From the NCBI GenBank assembly GCA_903813345.2, contig CAIIXF020000012.1, forward strand, positions 5,063,318-5,127,317: a DNA stretch of 64,000 bases, read 5' to 3'. The stretch is from Owenia fusiformis (taxonomy: Eukaryota > Annelida > Polychaeta > Sabellida > Oweniidae). Made by a program: the position numbers and the translations under genes. The notes below the pieces were generated by a model. That model worked only from the letters and a program-made list of their open reading frames with translations. It did not search any database and was not told the origin of the DNA. Below are positions 22,222 through 33,610 of this stretch, piece by piece (the stretch's first letter is position 1; each line of letters starts with the position of its first letter).

Positions 22222-25200
22222 ATGGCAGCTGCCGATTCGGGAACTTTGACGAAACAGTTTAAGGAGCAACTGCTACAATGGATTGGCCGTCAAACCGGCA
22301 AGTTTGTGTTAATCTACAGCGCTAATAGAGATGGTGGATTGGACCCTGCAATTTTCCATCAACAATGTGACGGACGTAAGCCTACCGTCACAGTCGCTAC
22401 TAACACAGCTGGTTACGTATTTGGTGGCTACATAGGGTTGGCGTGGCACCAGGCGAATTCTAATACTGCCGACAGCAATCCATCGACTTCGTTTCTGTTC
22501 CGCTTGAGTGCAAACAATGTGTTTGATCCGAAGAAAGCTCCGTGCTCGAACCATGAACGAGCAATTCATGGTAATGGCAGTTATGGTCCAACATTTGGAT
22601 ATTACCAGTGGCTATCTTTCTCAGGTAGTGGGAAATTAACTGGAGTACATTGGACAAGCGATGTGACGTATAACATAGATAACGCATACAAAGGGATGTC
22701 CTGCCAAGAATTCAATGGTGCCAACCATCTGTATACTGATTTTGAAGTCTATGAAATTCAAGAAGGTCAAGATGAACATATATCTTTAGAAAAGTCACCT
22801 TGGCGTAAAGGTGTGAACTGGAAAGCAGAGGTACAGTAACAAGAAGTTCATGTTTGTTTCAAATAAAACACTTCTTTAGAAAGGATCTTTAAAATGGACA
22901 CTCATGTACACGAACTTATCCAGATCATCACCTCGGGATTAAAACTATTTTAGAGTGCCGGTTGAATATCTTGGCAGAAGACATATTCTAGTATTCATTC
23001 CATGCAATGTATATTTTGTCTCAAAATGTACATCTTATAAACACCAACCTTTGAGTTATACATATGTACTAATGAAATATAGACATTGACACCATGAAAT
23101 GATAATTATGTTTTTCAAGCGTTATCATTTACACTCCATATAACATTGATATACATATAACAAATGAGACACGATAGAATAGAGGATTGTACCAGATTCT
23201 TGTAAATGATGACCCCGATGTTCTGTAGTCCTATACGATTTACCATACTATTGTTATTGTAACTGACATAGCCATTTCATGTATTTTAGGATTTGGAAAA
23301 GTTGAAGGACTACATTCTGAATTACAATCCTCTTCGACAACTTAATTTGAAACACACGAATATTTTGGTCGTCGGGCAAATAGGAGCAGGAAAATCCAGC
23401 TTCTACAATACACTACAATCTATCTTTAAAGGTCACGTGGTGCACAAAGCACGCTGTGGAGGAGGAAGTCACAGCGTTACAACTAAGGTAAGAATGACCA
23501 ATGTCTGTTTAAAGTAGAATAAAGAATTGAAAATAAAAAATGAAATGAAAAATAACTTCCATTTTTTGAAAAGATCCATGGTATCGTAATGTCAAAATAA
23601 CAATTGTGAGGGGAGGTTGGCTATCGGCATTATTGGGTCGGGTTCCATAAAAACAGCATTGCACTTCTGTGAAGATTTGAAACATTTTTTCAAGTGGTGA
23701 TATTTTGTATTATTATATCACTATCTAGCTAGCGACAGTATGATTGGTCAAAACCGGGTCACATGTCGTGGGATATATAGAGGATGTTCTTTTTATTCCA
23801 TAGTTAAAGTCATCATCAGAATCGTCGGAAATTAAGTGATTTATTTCGAATTTTCCAAACGATCCGGCGATGTTTACACTAAGCCTCGTTTTGAGTCTGA
23901 AGTAGCAAAAATCCTTAAACCATAGCATACGACGTCGTATGTCATGGCTAAAAAAACGTATGCTATGGTATGCTATGCTATGAAAATTTGTCAAAAATAT
24001 CATATTTTACCACTGATTAAAAAAATACCGTTTTTAAATCCACATGTTATCCTATGAATATCATGCTAACTATGGAATAACTGGCGATATTCAATGGCAA
24101 TGCTAATCAGATAAGACAACCGTGAGATATCTAGCGATATCCCACGCTCCCGGGAATTTTCAAAGAATTTATTTTCGTCCAGTGTAAATAATTTAGTTCA
24201 GTGTAAGTCAAAATGGCAGACGAACCGAGTAGATTCGTAAAAATATCTGAAGACTTAATGACTTAATAATATTATGGATGTTTAGCTAGACAGTGATATA
24301 ATAAAACAAATATTTCACTCTATTTTCGGTGAATACCTGTAGCACTTTCACAAGGTGATATTCCACTTGTGAAAGATGTACAGGTATTCACCTCAATAGA
24401 GTGAAACATTTGTTCAGTGTCAATGCGTATGTAAAAATTGAACGTGTTACAGTACAGAAAGTATGACATATGGACGGACGAGGAACCGTTGGGTATAAAG
24501 CTTTGTGATACTATGGGAGTTGAGGAAGAAGGATTCGATGGGGCAGATTTCCAATATATTCTAGATGGAAACATCCCAGATAGATTCCAGGTATGCATAA
24601 AGGATAAAAGCAACAACGTGTTTTCTATCGAATGAACTCATCCTTCTTAACTTAAGAGATTCGAAATTCCGGTTTGATTTTTTACAAAATCCTTAACCAA
24701 TTGGAATGCCAATAATGACACAATTGTAATATTAGGTCTATACCATTGTTGTCATTAAGACATATTTAGCGCTGCAATACTGTTCAAAGTACGAATTGTG
24801 AAATTCACCAAAACCTCAATACAAATTAAAAAGGGAAGTCATATGGTCATTATTCTTATTAATAAATTATCGTCGAGATGCGCCTCGTTGCCATTTTTGG
24901 TAATTATATGAACATGTAAAGACTTGTTATACTCGTATGTATAAATTGCTTGAAATGTTGAAAAAAGAATCTTGGAGCATAGTGTCTACGAACTTATTCA
25001 GCATACTGTTTACCAAAAGTGGTTTATAAGTTTCATCAGCATGCTTTCGGAAAATATGAAATCCAATAATAAATTGAAAAGGCAGCTTAGACAATTTTAA
25101 GAGTATGTCAAAAATAAGTAAACAGAGAATACTTTGGCCAAGTCAGGAGATTTATATGAGAGGAAAACTAGTGTACGAACTATACGATGGAGAAAATAAA

Positions 25201-27504
25201 ATTTCCTTCTAATTTTTTTTTAGTTCAATCCAGCTGCTAGAATAACCCCTTCGATTGCTGGCTTCATTAAGAATCCTACTCTTGGAAATATGATACATTG
25301 CGTCACCATTGTGATGGATGGCAGCACCGTATCTATGATGTCTGATTCAATTATTACAAAACTGAAAACAATCCAGAGTTATGCAAATGAGAGAGGTATC
25401 TTCGAAACCTTTCGGTTTCCATGAAACGTTTAGTTATGCTAAATCTAATTGGATTTTAGATATAAATTATTATCCCAACGAACAAAGTCTGGTAGGGATA
25501 TAATGAAGCTCTCCGTCCGTCCGTTGGTCGGTCGGCCGGTCGGTCACAACGTCTTTTCAAACGATAAATCGAATACCTGGTAGAAAGATAAATAATGGTA
25601 CGCATAAAAATTCGAGATGGCCATCGCATCAAATGGCGTGGATTTTTCGCGAAACTCTAAGTTTTTCTTTTCTAAAAAAAATTATTAGTATTACTGTTGG
25701 TAGTTCTTCAATAAAATATTATTTTTTGGCACATATTCCGTGTTTTTCAGTCTGACCTCCAAAAGTCGTGAATGGGGTCCGTAAAACAGATTATTTCGTT
25801 AATAATACAAGGGGCGATCCATATATTCTGATAAAAAGGCTCTCATTTTGTGATTTTTTCACATATCCCTTTCATTTTTTCAGAACATGTAGATTATGTA
25901 ATTACACATACGATGCTAAAATATTTTAGCTGTATCTTAAATTAATTTTGAAATAAGGTTACCATGGTAACCTGTATTTAGGGTAGGCAGGTCAGTTAAA
26001 TTATAACGTCTAAAATAGATAAATATGTTAATTTAATCATTCCTCGGTACCTATTTTAAGCAGATCAAACGCATCTTCCAGTCATTGTCAACTATTCATT
26101 TATCTGTTCCATACCCCTGTTGCCCTTGTTTGATAATTTATACAGTGGGATAGCTATATTTTCATAAGTAACATCTCAATTTATCGTAGTGTTATTCTCT
26201 GTCCGCAAGCTCTTCTTGCAATCAGATTGCGGATGATCTTCAACAGTGACCATGCTTTCCTCTTTACAATACTACCTATATATTCTTTATGCAGATATAA
26301 CACCTTGCCAATGCACTTTATGAGTCCATGTATGTCTCTGACAGTGTCCTCTTACTTATTCTTGAAAGAATAATGGAAAATCTAATGGTATTCCCTAATG
26401 TATCAGTTAATGTGACACTCTGCATCAGCCACATTAACCTAATCTGACAATTTGATTTTTGGTGTGTCTCATAACATGTAATGTCAATTGGCCCATTCTG
26501 TCCTACAATGCTATTGTGATTTGTTGTGATGTTATAGTGAGCACATATAAACATTTGTTTAGCAACAAACAACGAGTAACAATACCAAACTTTTTTAGAA
26601 AAAATGCATGATTTCCGCATGCTTTAAAATAATTAAAATAACAAGTTATTTTGATATTTATATGTTATAATTAAATTGACCTGCCTACCCTTAATACAGG
26701 TTACCATGGCAGCCTTATCTCATTGATGATTTGAGATATAGTTATAATATTTTAGCATTGTATGTGTAATTACATAATCTACATTTTCTGAAAAAATGAG
26801 AGGGATATGTGAAAAAATCACAAAATAAGAGCATTTTTATCAGAATATATGGATCGCCCCTTGTATATTGGATAATTAAGAATATGCGTTATACCAATTT
26901 TTATAATTCAGTCAGATGGTGATTTTTTAACAGGAATACCTGTTGTATTGCTTCTTACCAAGATCGACCATGTCTGTAAATTTGTACAAGAAGACACGTC
27001 AATGGCGCTAAGGAGTACAAACTTACAAAAGATCGTGAAAACTGTTAGTGACAAATTTAGTGTACCGACATCGAGTGTCTTGGTTGTGAGGAACTACGAG
27101 GCAGATATGGAGCTGGATGATTACATAGGTAATTATAAGATCAGCTATTTATTTCGTGGGATGCCTACCCTAAAACAGTAAAACCTGTCCGATAGAACAC
27201 CTCTAAGGAACGCCTGTCAATAAGGAAAAGTTTTCTCAAGCACCAAATATTTTTTCCATTGATTTACATATTAACATAGCCTATTGTTAATGCTGCAGTA
27301 TGACTATTATCACACTATTTAAACTCCAAGAAAGCCACAAGTCCAAAACAACTACAGCAATATAAAGTTGTTCTGGTTATTGCAGATATGTTGGCCCTTG
27401 TGGCGCTACGCCAAATGCTTCGAGCTGCGACAGGATTTTTTGAAGAACATGCGGACCGTTTAGCAGAGGATAATCTTGCTGCCTTGAATATCAAACCGAA
27501 TTAG
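22222..27504 (+). CDS. IFI44/IFI44L-like protein: TLDc domain plus GTP-binding domain
   Basis: Six coding exons: 22222-22830, 23290-23487, 24453-24590, 25224-25395, 26934-27128, 27386-27504. All have GT..AG borders, phases agree, and they total 1431 nt or 476 residues. ATG 22222 is chosen because an in-frame TGA lies upstream at 22171. Residues about 25-195 form a TLDc domain (AGYVFGGYIGLAW, STSFLFRL). From residue 204 a G domain follows with P-loop GQIGAGKSS (232-240), DTMG (288-291) and TKID (381-384), all intact. Length and domain order match vertebrate IFI44 and IFI44L (about 445-450 residues). Those are interferon-induced cytoplasmic proteins; related invertebrate genes are generally regarded as immune-responsive. 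The GTPase function and immune role here are inferred. Introns 2 and 4 carry inverted-repeat elements. Confidence 0.9.
24306..24415. repeat. 110-bp palindromic repeat in intron 2 of the IFI44-like gene
   Basis: ACAAATATTTCACTCTATT with GGTGAATACCTGTA and CACTTTCACAAG is followed by its inverse copy (CTTGTGAAAGATGTACAGG, ATTCACC, AATAGAGTGAAACATTTGT). It ends only about 40 bp before the exon at 24453 and so lies close to the branch point region. It looks like a tiny MITE. Confidence 0.7.
25806..26865. mobile_element. 1.06-kb element with about 200-bp inverted repeats in intron 4 of the IFI44-like gene
   Basis: The ends read TACAAGGGGCGATCCATATA and the inverse ending CCCCTTGTA. The arms continue inward for about 200 bp through AGATTATGTAATTACACATA and GGTTACCATGGTAACCTGTA to a GGCAGGTCA block. 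If the TIR is CAAGGGGCGATCC, the flanking TA on each side would be a Tc1/mariner-type target site. The middle has no transposase; the 100-codon minus-strand frame at 26318-26620 is not recognisable. Arm identity is high, so insertion is likely not ancient. Confidence 0.75.
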
Positions 27505-28297
27505 CTCTGTGTATTTCCAAACCAAAATAGACTCTCTAATGTACAAAAAAAGTTATGATACATAGAAGTAACTATGGAAATAGAAAAATAATACATTATG
27601 AATGTAATATTGTAAAAATCATTCGTTTTCCTCGAATAGAGTATGCACGTTTGGTATTTTTGAAAATAGACTTGACAAGGAATGATACGATCATGAGCAC
27701 AAAATATTCTAAAATTGAAGCAATTTTTGTCAAGCGTACTCATCTGGATCTTGGTAGATCTTCATTCTGCCTTAACTTTCCCATTTCTTTTCCGATAGTT
27801 TCACATTGGGTTATTTGTAAGATAGCTTTCTAGAAATTTGAGAGTTTAGCCAACTCCCCTGAAGGAGCCAGCAATATTTAGTCAACATTTATTTGATTTT
27901 CTTGCATGCATTTGTAGTCACCGTTTACATGAGTGTTTGCATTTTACTAAGAGGAAAATCCTTACTTTATAAACTTACAGTTTCTACGATGTGAATCATC
28001 ATAATTTAAATAGCTGAATATGTCTTGTGTGTGGTCAATATATCTACGATCTATATAGCGAATAATTCAGTTTGTTCCAGTAAGCAGTACATGCAGGTTC
28101 ACATTTAAAGCATCTGATCTATATGATTACGCTTTACTATGATGCTGGTCATGTTGAGATGAAATGAAAAAAAAAATTCATTTTTTGATCCATTGTACTT
28201 ATTTCTCAAAGCAATACCGACACCGTTGCTCATATTATTTATTTATTATTTATTTAGAATCTACATCTTTGAAACGATGGCACACTAAAATTAAATT
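27505..28297. other. 3' flank of the IFI44-like gene, no other gene
   Basis: The 3' UTR of the IFI44-like gene must lie in the first part. No canonical AATAAA stands out close to the stop, although variants such as AATACA occur near 27588. No further exon is supported. Confidence 0.4.
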
Positions 28298-28307
28298 ATT
28301 ATATGTG

Positions 28308-28806
28308 CTTTGTATAAAAAACCTCCTACCTCATACCCACCTACCCACCTACGTGGAACATGATACAGTCATTGAAGGGTTCGATTTTAAAGATTATTAA
28401 ATCTCAAAATAGCTCAAATTATTAACATGTCTACAATTCCGGCTATATGTTATGACTAGACAGATGACAGATCCATAAATAAAGGCATATGGATGCATTT
28501 TAATGTGTAATGATCCGAGGGCGCCCCAGGGGAATAAATAACTAATGACCGCGAGCATAGGTCCAACAAGTCAGATAAAGAAATTGAAAGAAAGTGTGCT
28601 AAATTCGATGCCCCGCATGGGAATCGAACCCAGCTGGGATGTAGTAGCAACTTACTATCAAGGGTCGTTACAAATGCATCTATAATTCATCATAAACTAA
28701 GATTTAATAAACTAAGATCTTTAAAATTGAACCCTTCAAAGACTGTATCATGTCCCACGTACGTGGGTAGGTGGGTATGAGGTAGGAGGTTTTTTATACA
28801 AAGCCT
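28308..28806. mobile_element. 499-bp inverted-repeat element with 10-bp flanking duplication and tRNA-like interior
   Basis: The left arm (28308 to about 28417) and right arm (about 28690 to 28804) are inverse copies containing TTTGTATAAAAAACCTCC, CACCTACCCACSTACGTGG and ACATGATACAGTC. ATTATATGTG occurs directly outside both ends (28298-28307 and 28807-28816), consistent with a target-site duplication; the right end has a 3-bp overhang relative to the left. The middle carries a tRNA-like T-arm block on the minus strand (about 28600-28670). Confidence 0.65.
28600..28670 (-). other. tRNA-derived segment (B box and T-arm, decayed)
   Basis: On the minus strand GGGTTCGATTCCCATGCGGG matches a T-arm and the 3' half of an acceptor stem, with the internal promoter B box GGTTCGATTCC. 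Upstream, TAGTA and TACTA can pair as an anticodon-type stem, but the loop has six bases rather than seven. No matching 5' acceptor strand is found. It is therefore a tRNA relic or the head of a SINE, not a working tRNA gene. Confidence 0.45.
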
Positions 28807-28816
28807 ATTATATGTG

Positions 28817-31800
28817 CGTCTAAAACATATTACAGTATTTAAAACAAAGTACCAAACATTAGATGTGTGGGATTAAGTCACACTTGAATCTCTAGGCTTG
28901 TATACTTTACTTAAAAATGTTTTTACAATCTTGTCAACATTTTTGAATTGATCATGAAATACTTTCCACTTTTCAACTTACCATTGATTCTCATGGTTTT
29001 AGTGAGGTCTCCCATTTTTAATCAATTTGCATGTTTCAAATGTTTTAGGAGTCGGATTCGAAAAAATTAAACAAAAACTTTTGTAGGTCTAACTTACATT
29101 TGAAATTCCAAGGAATCAGTCCTTCAGAGAATTCATTGGAACGTTTGGAAATATTCTCGGAATATAGGGTATTTTAGTACTTTAAGTTACCCGACAGGTA
29201 GGGCCTATCTCTCATTTTGGGAGAACCACGACTAGATGCTACTAGTATCTTTCAAAAAGAGTACTCGAAAATACAATTGTACAGAGAGAAAGATGTCTCA
29301 GCCTGTACAAGTGGAAAATAATATATTATGGTGCATAGTATATTAAAAGATGGAACAATGGTTGAGTACGGCTGTATATAGAGAACTCCTCCTCCTACTT
29401 TTAGATAAAGTGGAAAACAATATTTCCCATGTTATTTTCCCATAGGGAAAACTAATGGGATCCATTGCTCTCAGCTAATTTTGGTCACCCATAATGGATA
29501 TCTTTAAAATTCCCGAAGGAATCACTTATTCCTTTAAAAGGTTTACTGTGTGTCAAAACGAAACATATTAATAGAACAAAAAATAAAAAAGCAGGGGTGG
29601 AAGGGGTTGAAAATCAGAACAACATTTCAGAAAAAAACATGTGGGTGGGTTGTTTGCATCTAACCTGTCTCAGAGTCGGAATTATTTTATCATGTCTTTG
29701 AGTGCTTTTCTTGAGGTAATGCATTGATCTAACATATGCACCTGTTTGAATCCTCAGGCAAAAGACAAAATCCAACTTTCTGTCCGAAATCTGTTGTGAT
29801 ACTTTCCCTCCTCAAAACATCGTTGAAAACATCGTAACTAGCACAATAAGGGTTATATTCAGCTCGCGTCAGACCGTTGAAACATGATTTAATCATGAAG
29901 TGTCGGAATTCCATGGTCTCCGTGCATTACTTTAAAGGCAACGTTTTCGTCATTAGTAAAGCTTACTCACTGTGATGCAGTATAACAAACACCGTACTGA
30001 CCGCTTGAAAATGAGAATGATACATTCTTTTCGTCTAATAAACTTCAGGACATGACCTGATCTAAAGAGTTAAATAATCATTCATCTTTACAGTAGAATT
30101 GCATGCATTTGTTTTCACGGTTACCAACCACAACGCACTGCGTAATATTAGAATTCCATAGAGTATGGAGTATGGAAGTACATCTCTTTTGCTTTAAAGT
30201 GACGAGAGGTTTTGAAGAATCAACACAGACTAGTGAATGGTAACCTTATAAAACAAGTTTTCAATATAGTTGTACTCCATGAAAGTGTTTTTGAAAATAC
30301 ATCATTGCTAATATATGAGGAAAAGTGTGTACGTCACAAATATCAATGCACTTGAACAAATACAGTATTTTTTGATTGTTTGAAAGTATGCAAATTATTA
30401 TTTTAAAATTTTCAGTTGCCAAGGTTTTTCGAGAAAACTTTAATCTCAGGAGTACACTATATTACCAGAATAATATTTAAAGACTTCTAGTTGATTCTGA
30501 TAAAATTCCTGGAAAATGTCGTACAAACGGTTATGGCCTTACTTTACCCTGGCCAGATTTCCAAAATGTTTTTCGTTAAAAAAAAGTTGACAATATTCCA
30601 TATATATAAGCAATGGTGTAATATCAGGTCGGATCTCAAATTTCAACCAATTGCATTTGATTGACGATTTTTACACACTTTCTATACTCTTTGGTGTCAC
30701 TTTATAATGGCGGATATCTGCCGGATTTTCTCTTCACAGTTCTGTTCATTGCAAAAGATAAAACATTTTCTCCTAAAGGAAATGATCAACCCGACGGATT
30801 GTAAACATAACATGTGTTTGTATCTAGAAATGCGTTTGGTTGAGACAGACACCGGCAAAATAAAACGGAGGCCAATGTGCCAATGGTACCATATTTCAGG
30901 TACATGTACTCCGCCTACGGTTGAATAAATATGTCAGGCTTAATTACAATGTATGTAGGTATTGAATGAGCGACATCATTATATTCACATACTGCTTAAC
31001 TTACATGTACCTCATATTCTTTGTTAATACAAAACATTTTCATCATTTTTGAATTGATTTTGGCAACATGCCAACTTACATTTTCAAACAATATCTTATT
31101 CATTATAACGGCAATCTTTGACAACAACGCAGTTTTTCAATTTGGCGTAATGAGAAATTAGCATCTGGTGTTTCCTCTAATTATAAACCATCATCTCGAA
31201 AAAGAAGCAATTTTAGGTTGTTGGGTTTGCAGGGAATCCTAAAGAGAATATCTGCATATAAATTGATAAAATCGCAAATTGAAGACTTTCGTCGTGAATT
31301 TTTCATCCAGCGAGCTCTAGAGTGTATTGATGTCCGAGAAAATAGTGATTACCTAATTGTGAAGCTTGTATATGTTTGAGTCTTAATTCCGTTCCTCTCG
31401 ATCGTAAGTCCATACTAAATAGTGTTGTAGAGGGACGTCCGGCTGCCAAACTTTTGGGAGGGGAGTGTCGATTTTTATTTAATGTTTTATTTAAGACACA
31501 CCTGTTTTTCTGAAAATTCTTTTTTTTCAATAAAATATATATGTATAGCTGGGGTGATTCATAAATATCATCGTACAGTATGTGTATTTTGCAATTGCAT
31601 AAGTTGATGAGATAAGTATACGTCTTGTATTTCATTTTCTAGAACGATGATGGACATTTACCTTTTGGTTTCACTAACCGAGAAATGTAGTCTGTTAAAC
31701 ACCATATTCAAATCATCATGTTGGAATGCGAAATCACATTGCTCTCAAATCACACTTAAGACAGGATTATGGCGAAGAAAGTATGAGACATGCATTTTAT

Positions 31801-32946
31801 TTTGTTGATTTTGGATATTACGTGCTATTCATAGCTCGAATTCGGTTCAATAAATATTTCCAGTACATTCCTTGATATTTACCCTTGTTAGATTATCTAG
31901 ATGTTTATCGCCCATGTGGAACACTTAAACGGACAATTTAGTAGCGTTGGAAGGCCAAGGAGTCAGCAATGATGCATGGTGCTCTCGTTTTCTAATACCG
32001 ATATACTGACCGTTAGAAAACAGCGTAAAAACAATTAGCTATACGTTATTTTCATAGAGATTTTAATTTGCTGACAACACATACACGTGCGTTTTATTTT
32101 CACGTGGTTGAGCATATTCTTATAATTCGTTTAATGATTGATCTCGAAACAAAAATTACTACGCTACAGATCTTATTAAGTAACAAATAGATCGGATACA
32201 GTTGAACCTTTTTACGATTTTTTACGTTGTGGACGCGTGATTATCTGCCGGTCCAAGGCACGCGCAATATTCCGTTCTTCAATTAGGGATCAAGGAACAA
32301 CGCATAATGAACAATGAGATTAACGTATTGAGAATTGGGAACTTGTACTACAAACGTCGTTTCCCAATCGGATACACATTATAGTTCGTGTGCACGTAAC
32401 GCGATACATATTATTAATAGAGACGAGATGAGAACTCTGGTAGACCCAGGTGAATTGTTTGGAAACAAGTTTAAAAAGTAGAAATTTGTTGGATCACGTA
32501 GCTGGACGTCGAGGAAACATGAACTTAAGAACGTATCGAAGCTTGTAAACGAAGTAGCCTCAGGCCAAGCTTCGAGAACACTACAGTCTGTAGTATACTA
32601 GTTGTCGCTACGTTCTTGAAAATTTTGGCATATAGGCAAACAGATTGAATATGCTCAGAACCTCGAGCCTGTTCAAATTTTTGTGATGGCCTTTCCATCA
32701 TAGCTCGTTCCTCCTTCGCACACAGCTCCAACTTGACAGAATTACGTCCTTAGTCAGTGATTATTTTAAACAGATACGTCTAAAACAAAATAAACAGTAA
32801 ACGAGGTGGCAACACAATTGCTAGATGTTCATCAAAATAATAATCGCATTGGTTCTCATAAAGATCCATTTGCTTTTGGTAAAATCTGAATTCGTGCATC
32901 GAAGACAGTCATGAACAAACTAGCATCGTAATTGAGACCTTACCCC
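28817..32946. other. Gene-free stretch
   Basis: Four kilobases of AT-rich DNA without a supported exon, RNA gene or clear repeat. The small open frames (for example 30707-30928 and 31303-31635) lack recognisable domains. Confidence 0.45.
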
Positions 32947-32952
32947 GACCAC

Positions 32953-33604
32953 TATGGCTGGCCAAATGGTACAATGTCACGTCGTTATGTTTACGACCAT
33001 ATGGTCGTTCAACACGGTCGTAAGGTCGTAAATTTACGTCAGTAAGGTCGTATAACACGGTCGTAAGGTCGTAAATTTACGTCAGTAAGGTCGTATAACA
33101 CGGTCGTAAGGTCGTAAATTTACGTCAGTAAGGTCGTATAACACGGTCGTAAGGTCGCAAATTTACGTCAGTAAGGTCGTAATAAGACGATTGTCAGGTC
33201 GTAAATTTACGTCAGTAAGGTCGTAACATACGGTCGTAAGGTCGTAAATTTACGTCAGTAAGGTCGTAATAACACGGTCGTAAGGTCGTAAATTAACGTC
33301 AGTAAGGTCGTATAACACGGTTGTAAGGTCGCAAATTTACGTCAGTAAGTTTTCACAATCTTGACGTCATTGAGGTCGTACATTTACGACCGTACGCTTA
33401 ACATTACGACTAAGAGGTCGTTAATTTACGTTCTTGGAACCGATAATAACGATCTTACCGACGTAAATTAACGACCTTATGGTCGTACATTTACGTTCTT
33501 GCGGTCGTTTATTTACGACCTTACGGTCGTAAACATTACAACTATGAGGTCGTCAATTTATCGTAAACACAAGGACGTAACTTTGTACCACTTGACCAGC
33601 CATA
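32953..33604. mobile_element. 652-bp inverted-repeat element carrying a minisatellite, 6-bp target duplication
   Basis: The ends are TATGGCTGGCCAAATGGTAC and the inverse GTACCACTTGACCAGCCATA. The arms are nearly 50 bp, running inward to GTTTACGA. GACCAC lies immediately outside both ends (32947-32952 and 33605-33610). The interior is made entirely of GGTCGTAA / TTACGACC motifs, in direct array on the left and mostly inverse orientation on the right. There is no coding region, so it is a non-autonomous DNA transposon or satellite-bearing foldback. Confidence 0.8.
33005..33350. repeat. 43-bp minisatellite, about 7-8 copies
   Basis: The unit contains GGTCGTAAATTTACGTCAGT followed by AAGGTCGTATAACAC and repeats with a 43-bp period. 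Differences between copies are few and include GTAATAAGACGATTGTC in the fourth to fifth copy. It lies wholly inside the inverted-repeat element at 32953-33604. The array is CpG-rich relative to its surroundings. Confidence 0.85.
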
Positions 33605-33610
33605 GACCAC

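Noticed and set aside
28600-28670. A working tRNA gene
   Set aside because: The T-arm and B box are present, but the 5' acceptor strand is missing and the anticodon-type loop has the wrong size.
30707-30928. 73-codon frame beginning MADICRIF
   Set aside because: No domain, no credible splice partner, and isolated in gene-free DNA.
33005-33350. Regular short repeats resembling a CRISPR array
   Set aside because: Units are contiguous 43-bp tandem copies without unique spacers, inside a eukaryotic inverted-repeat element.
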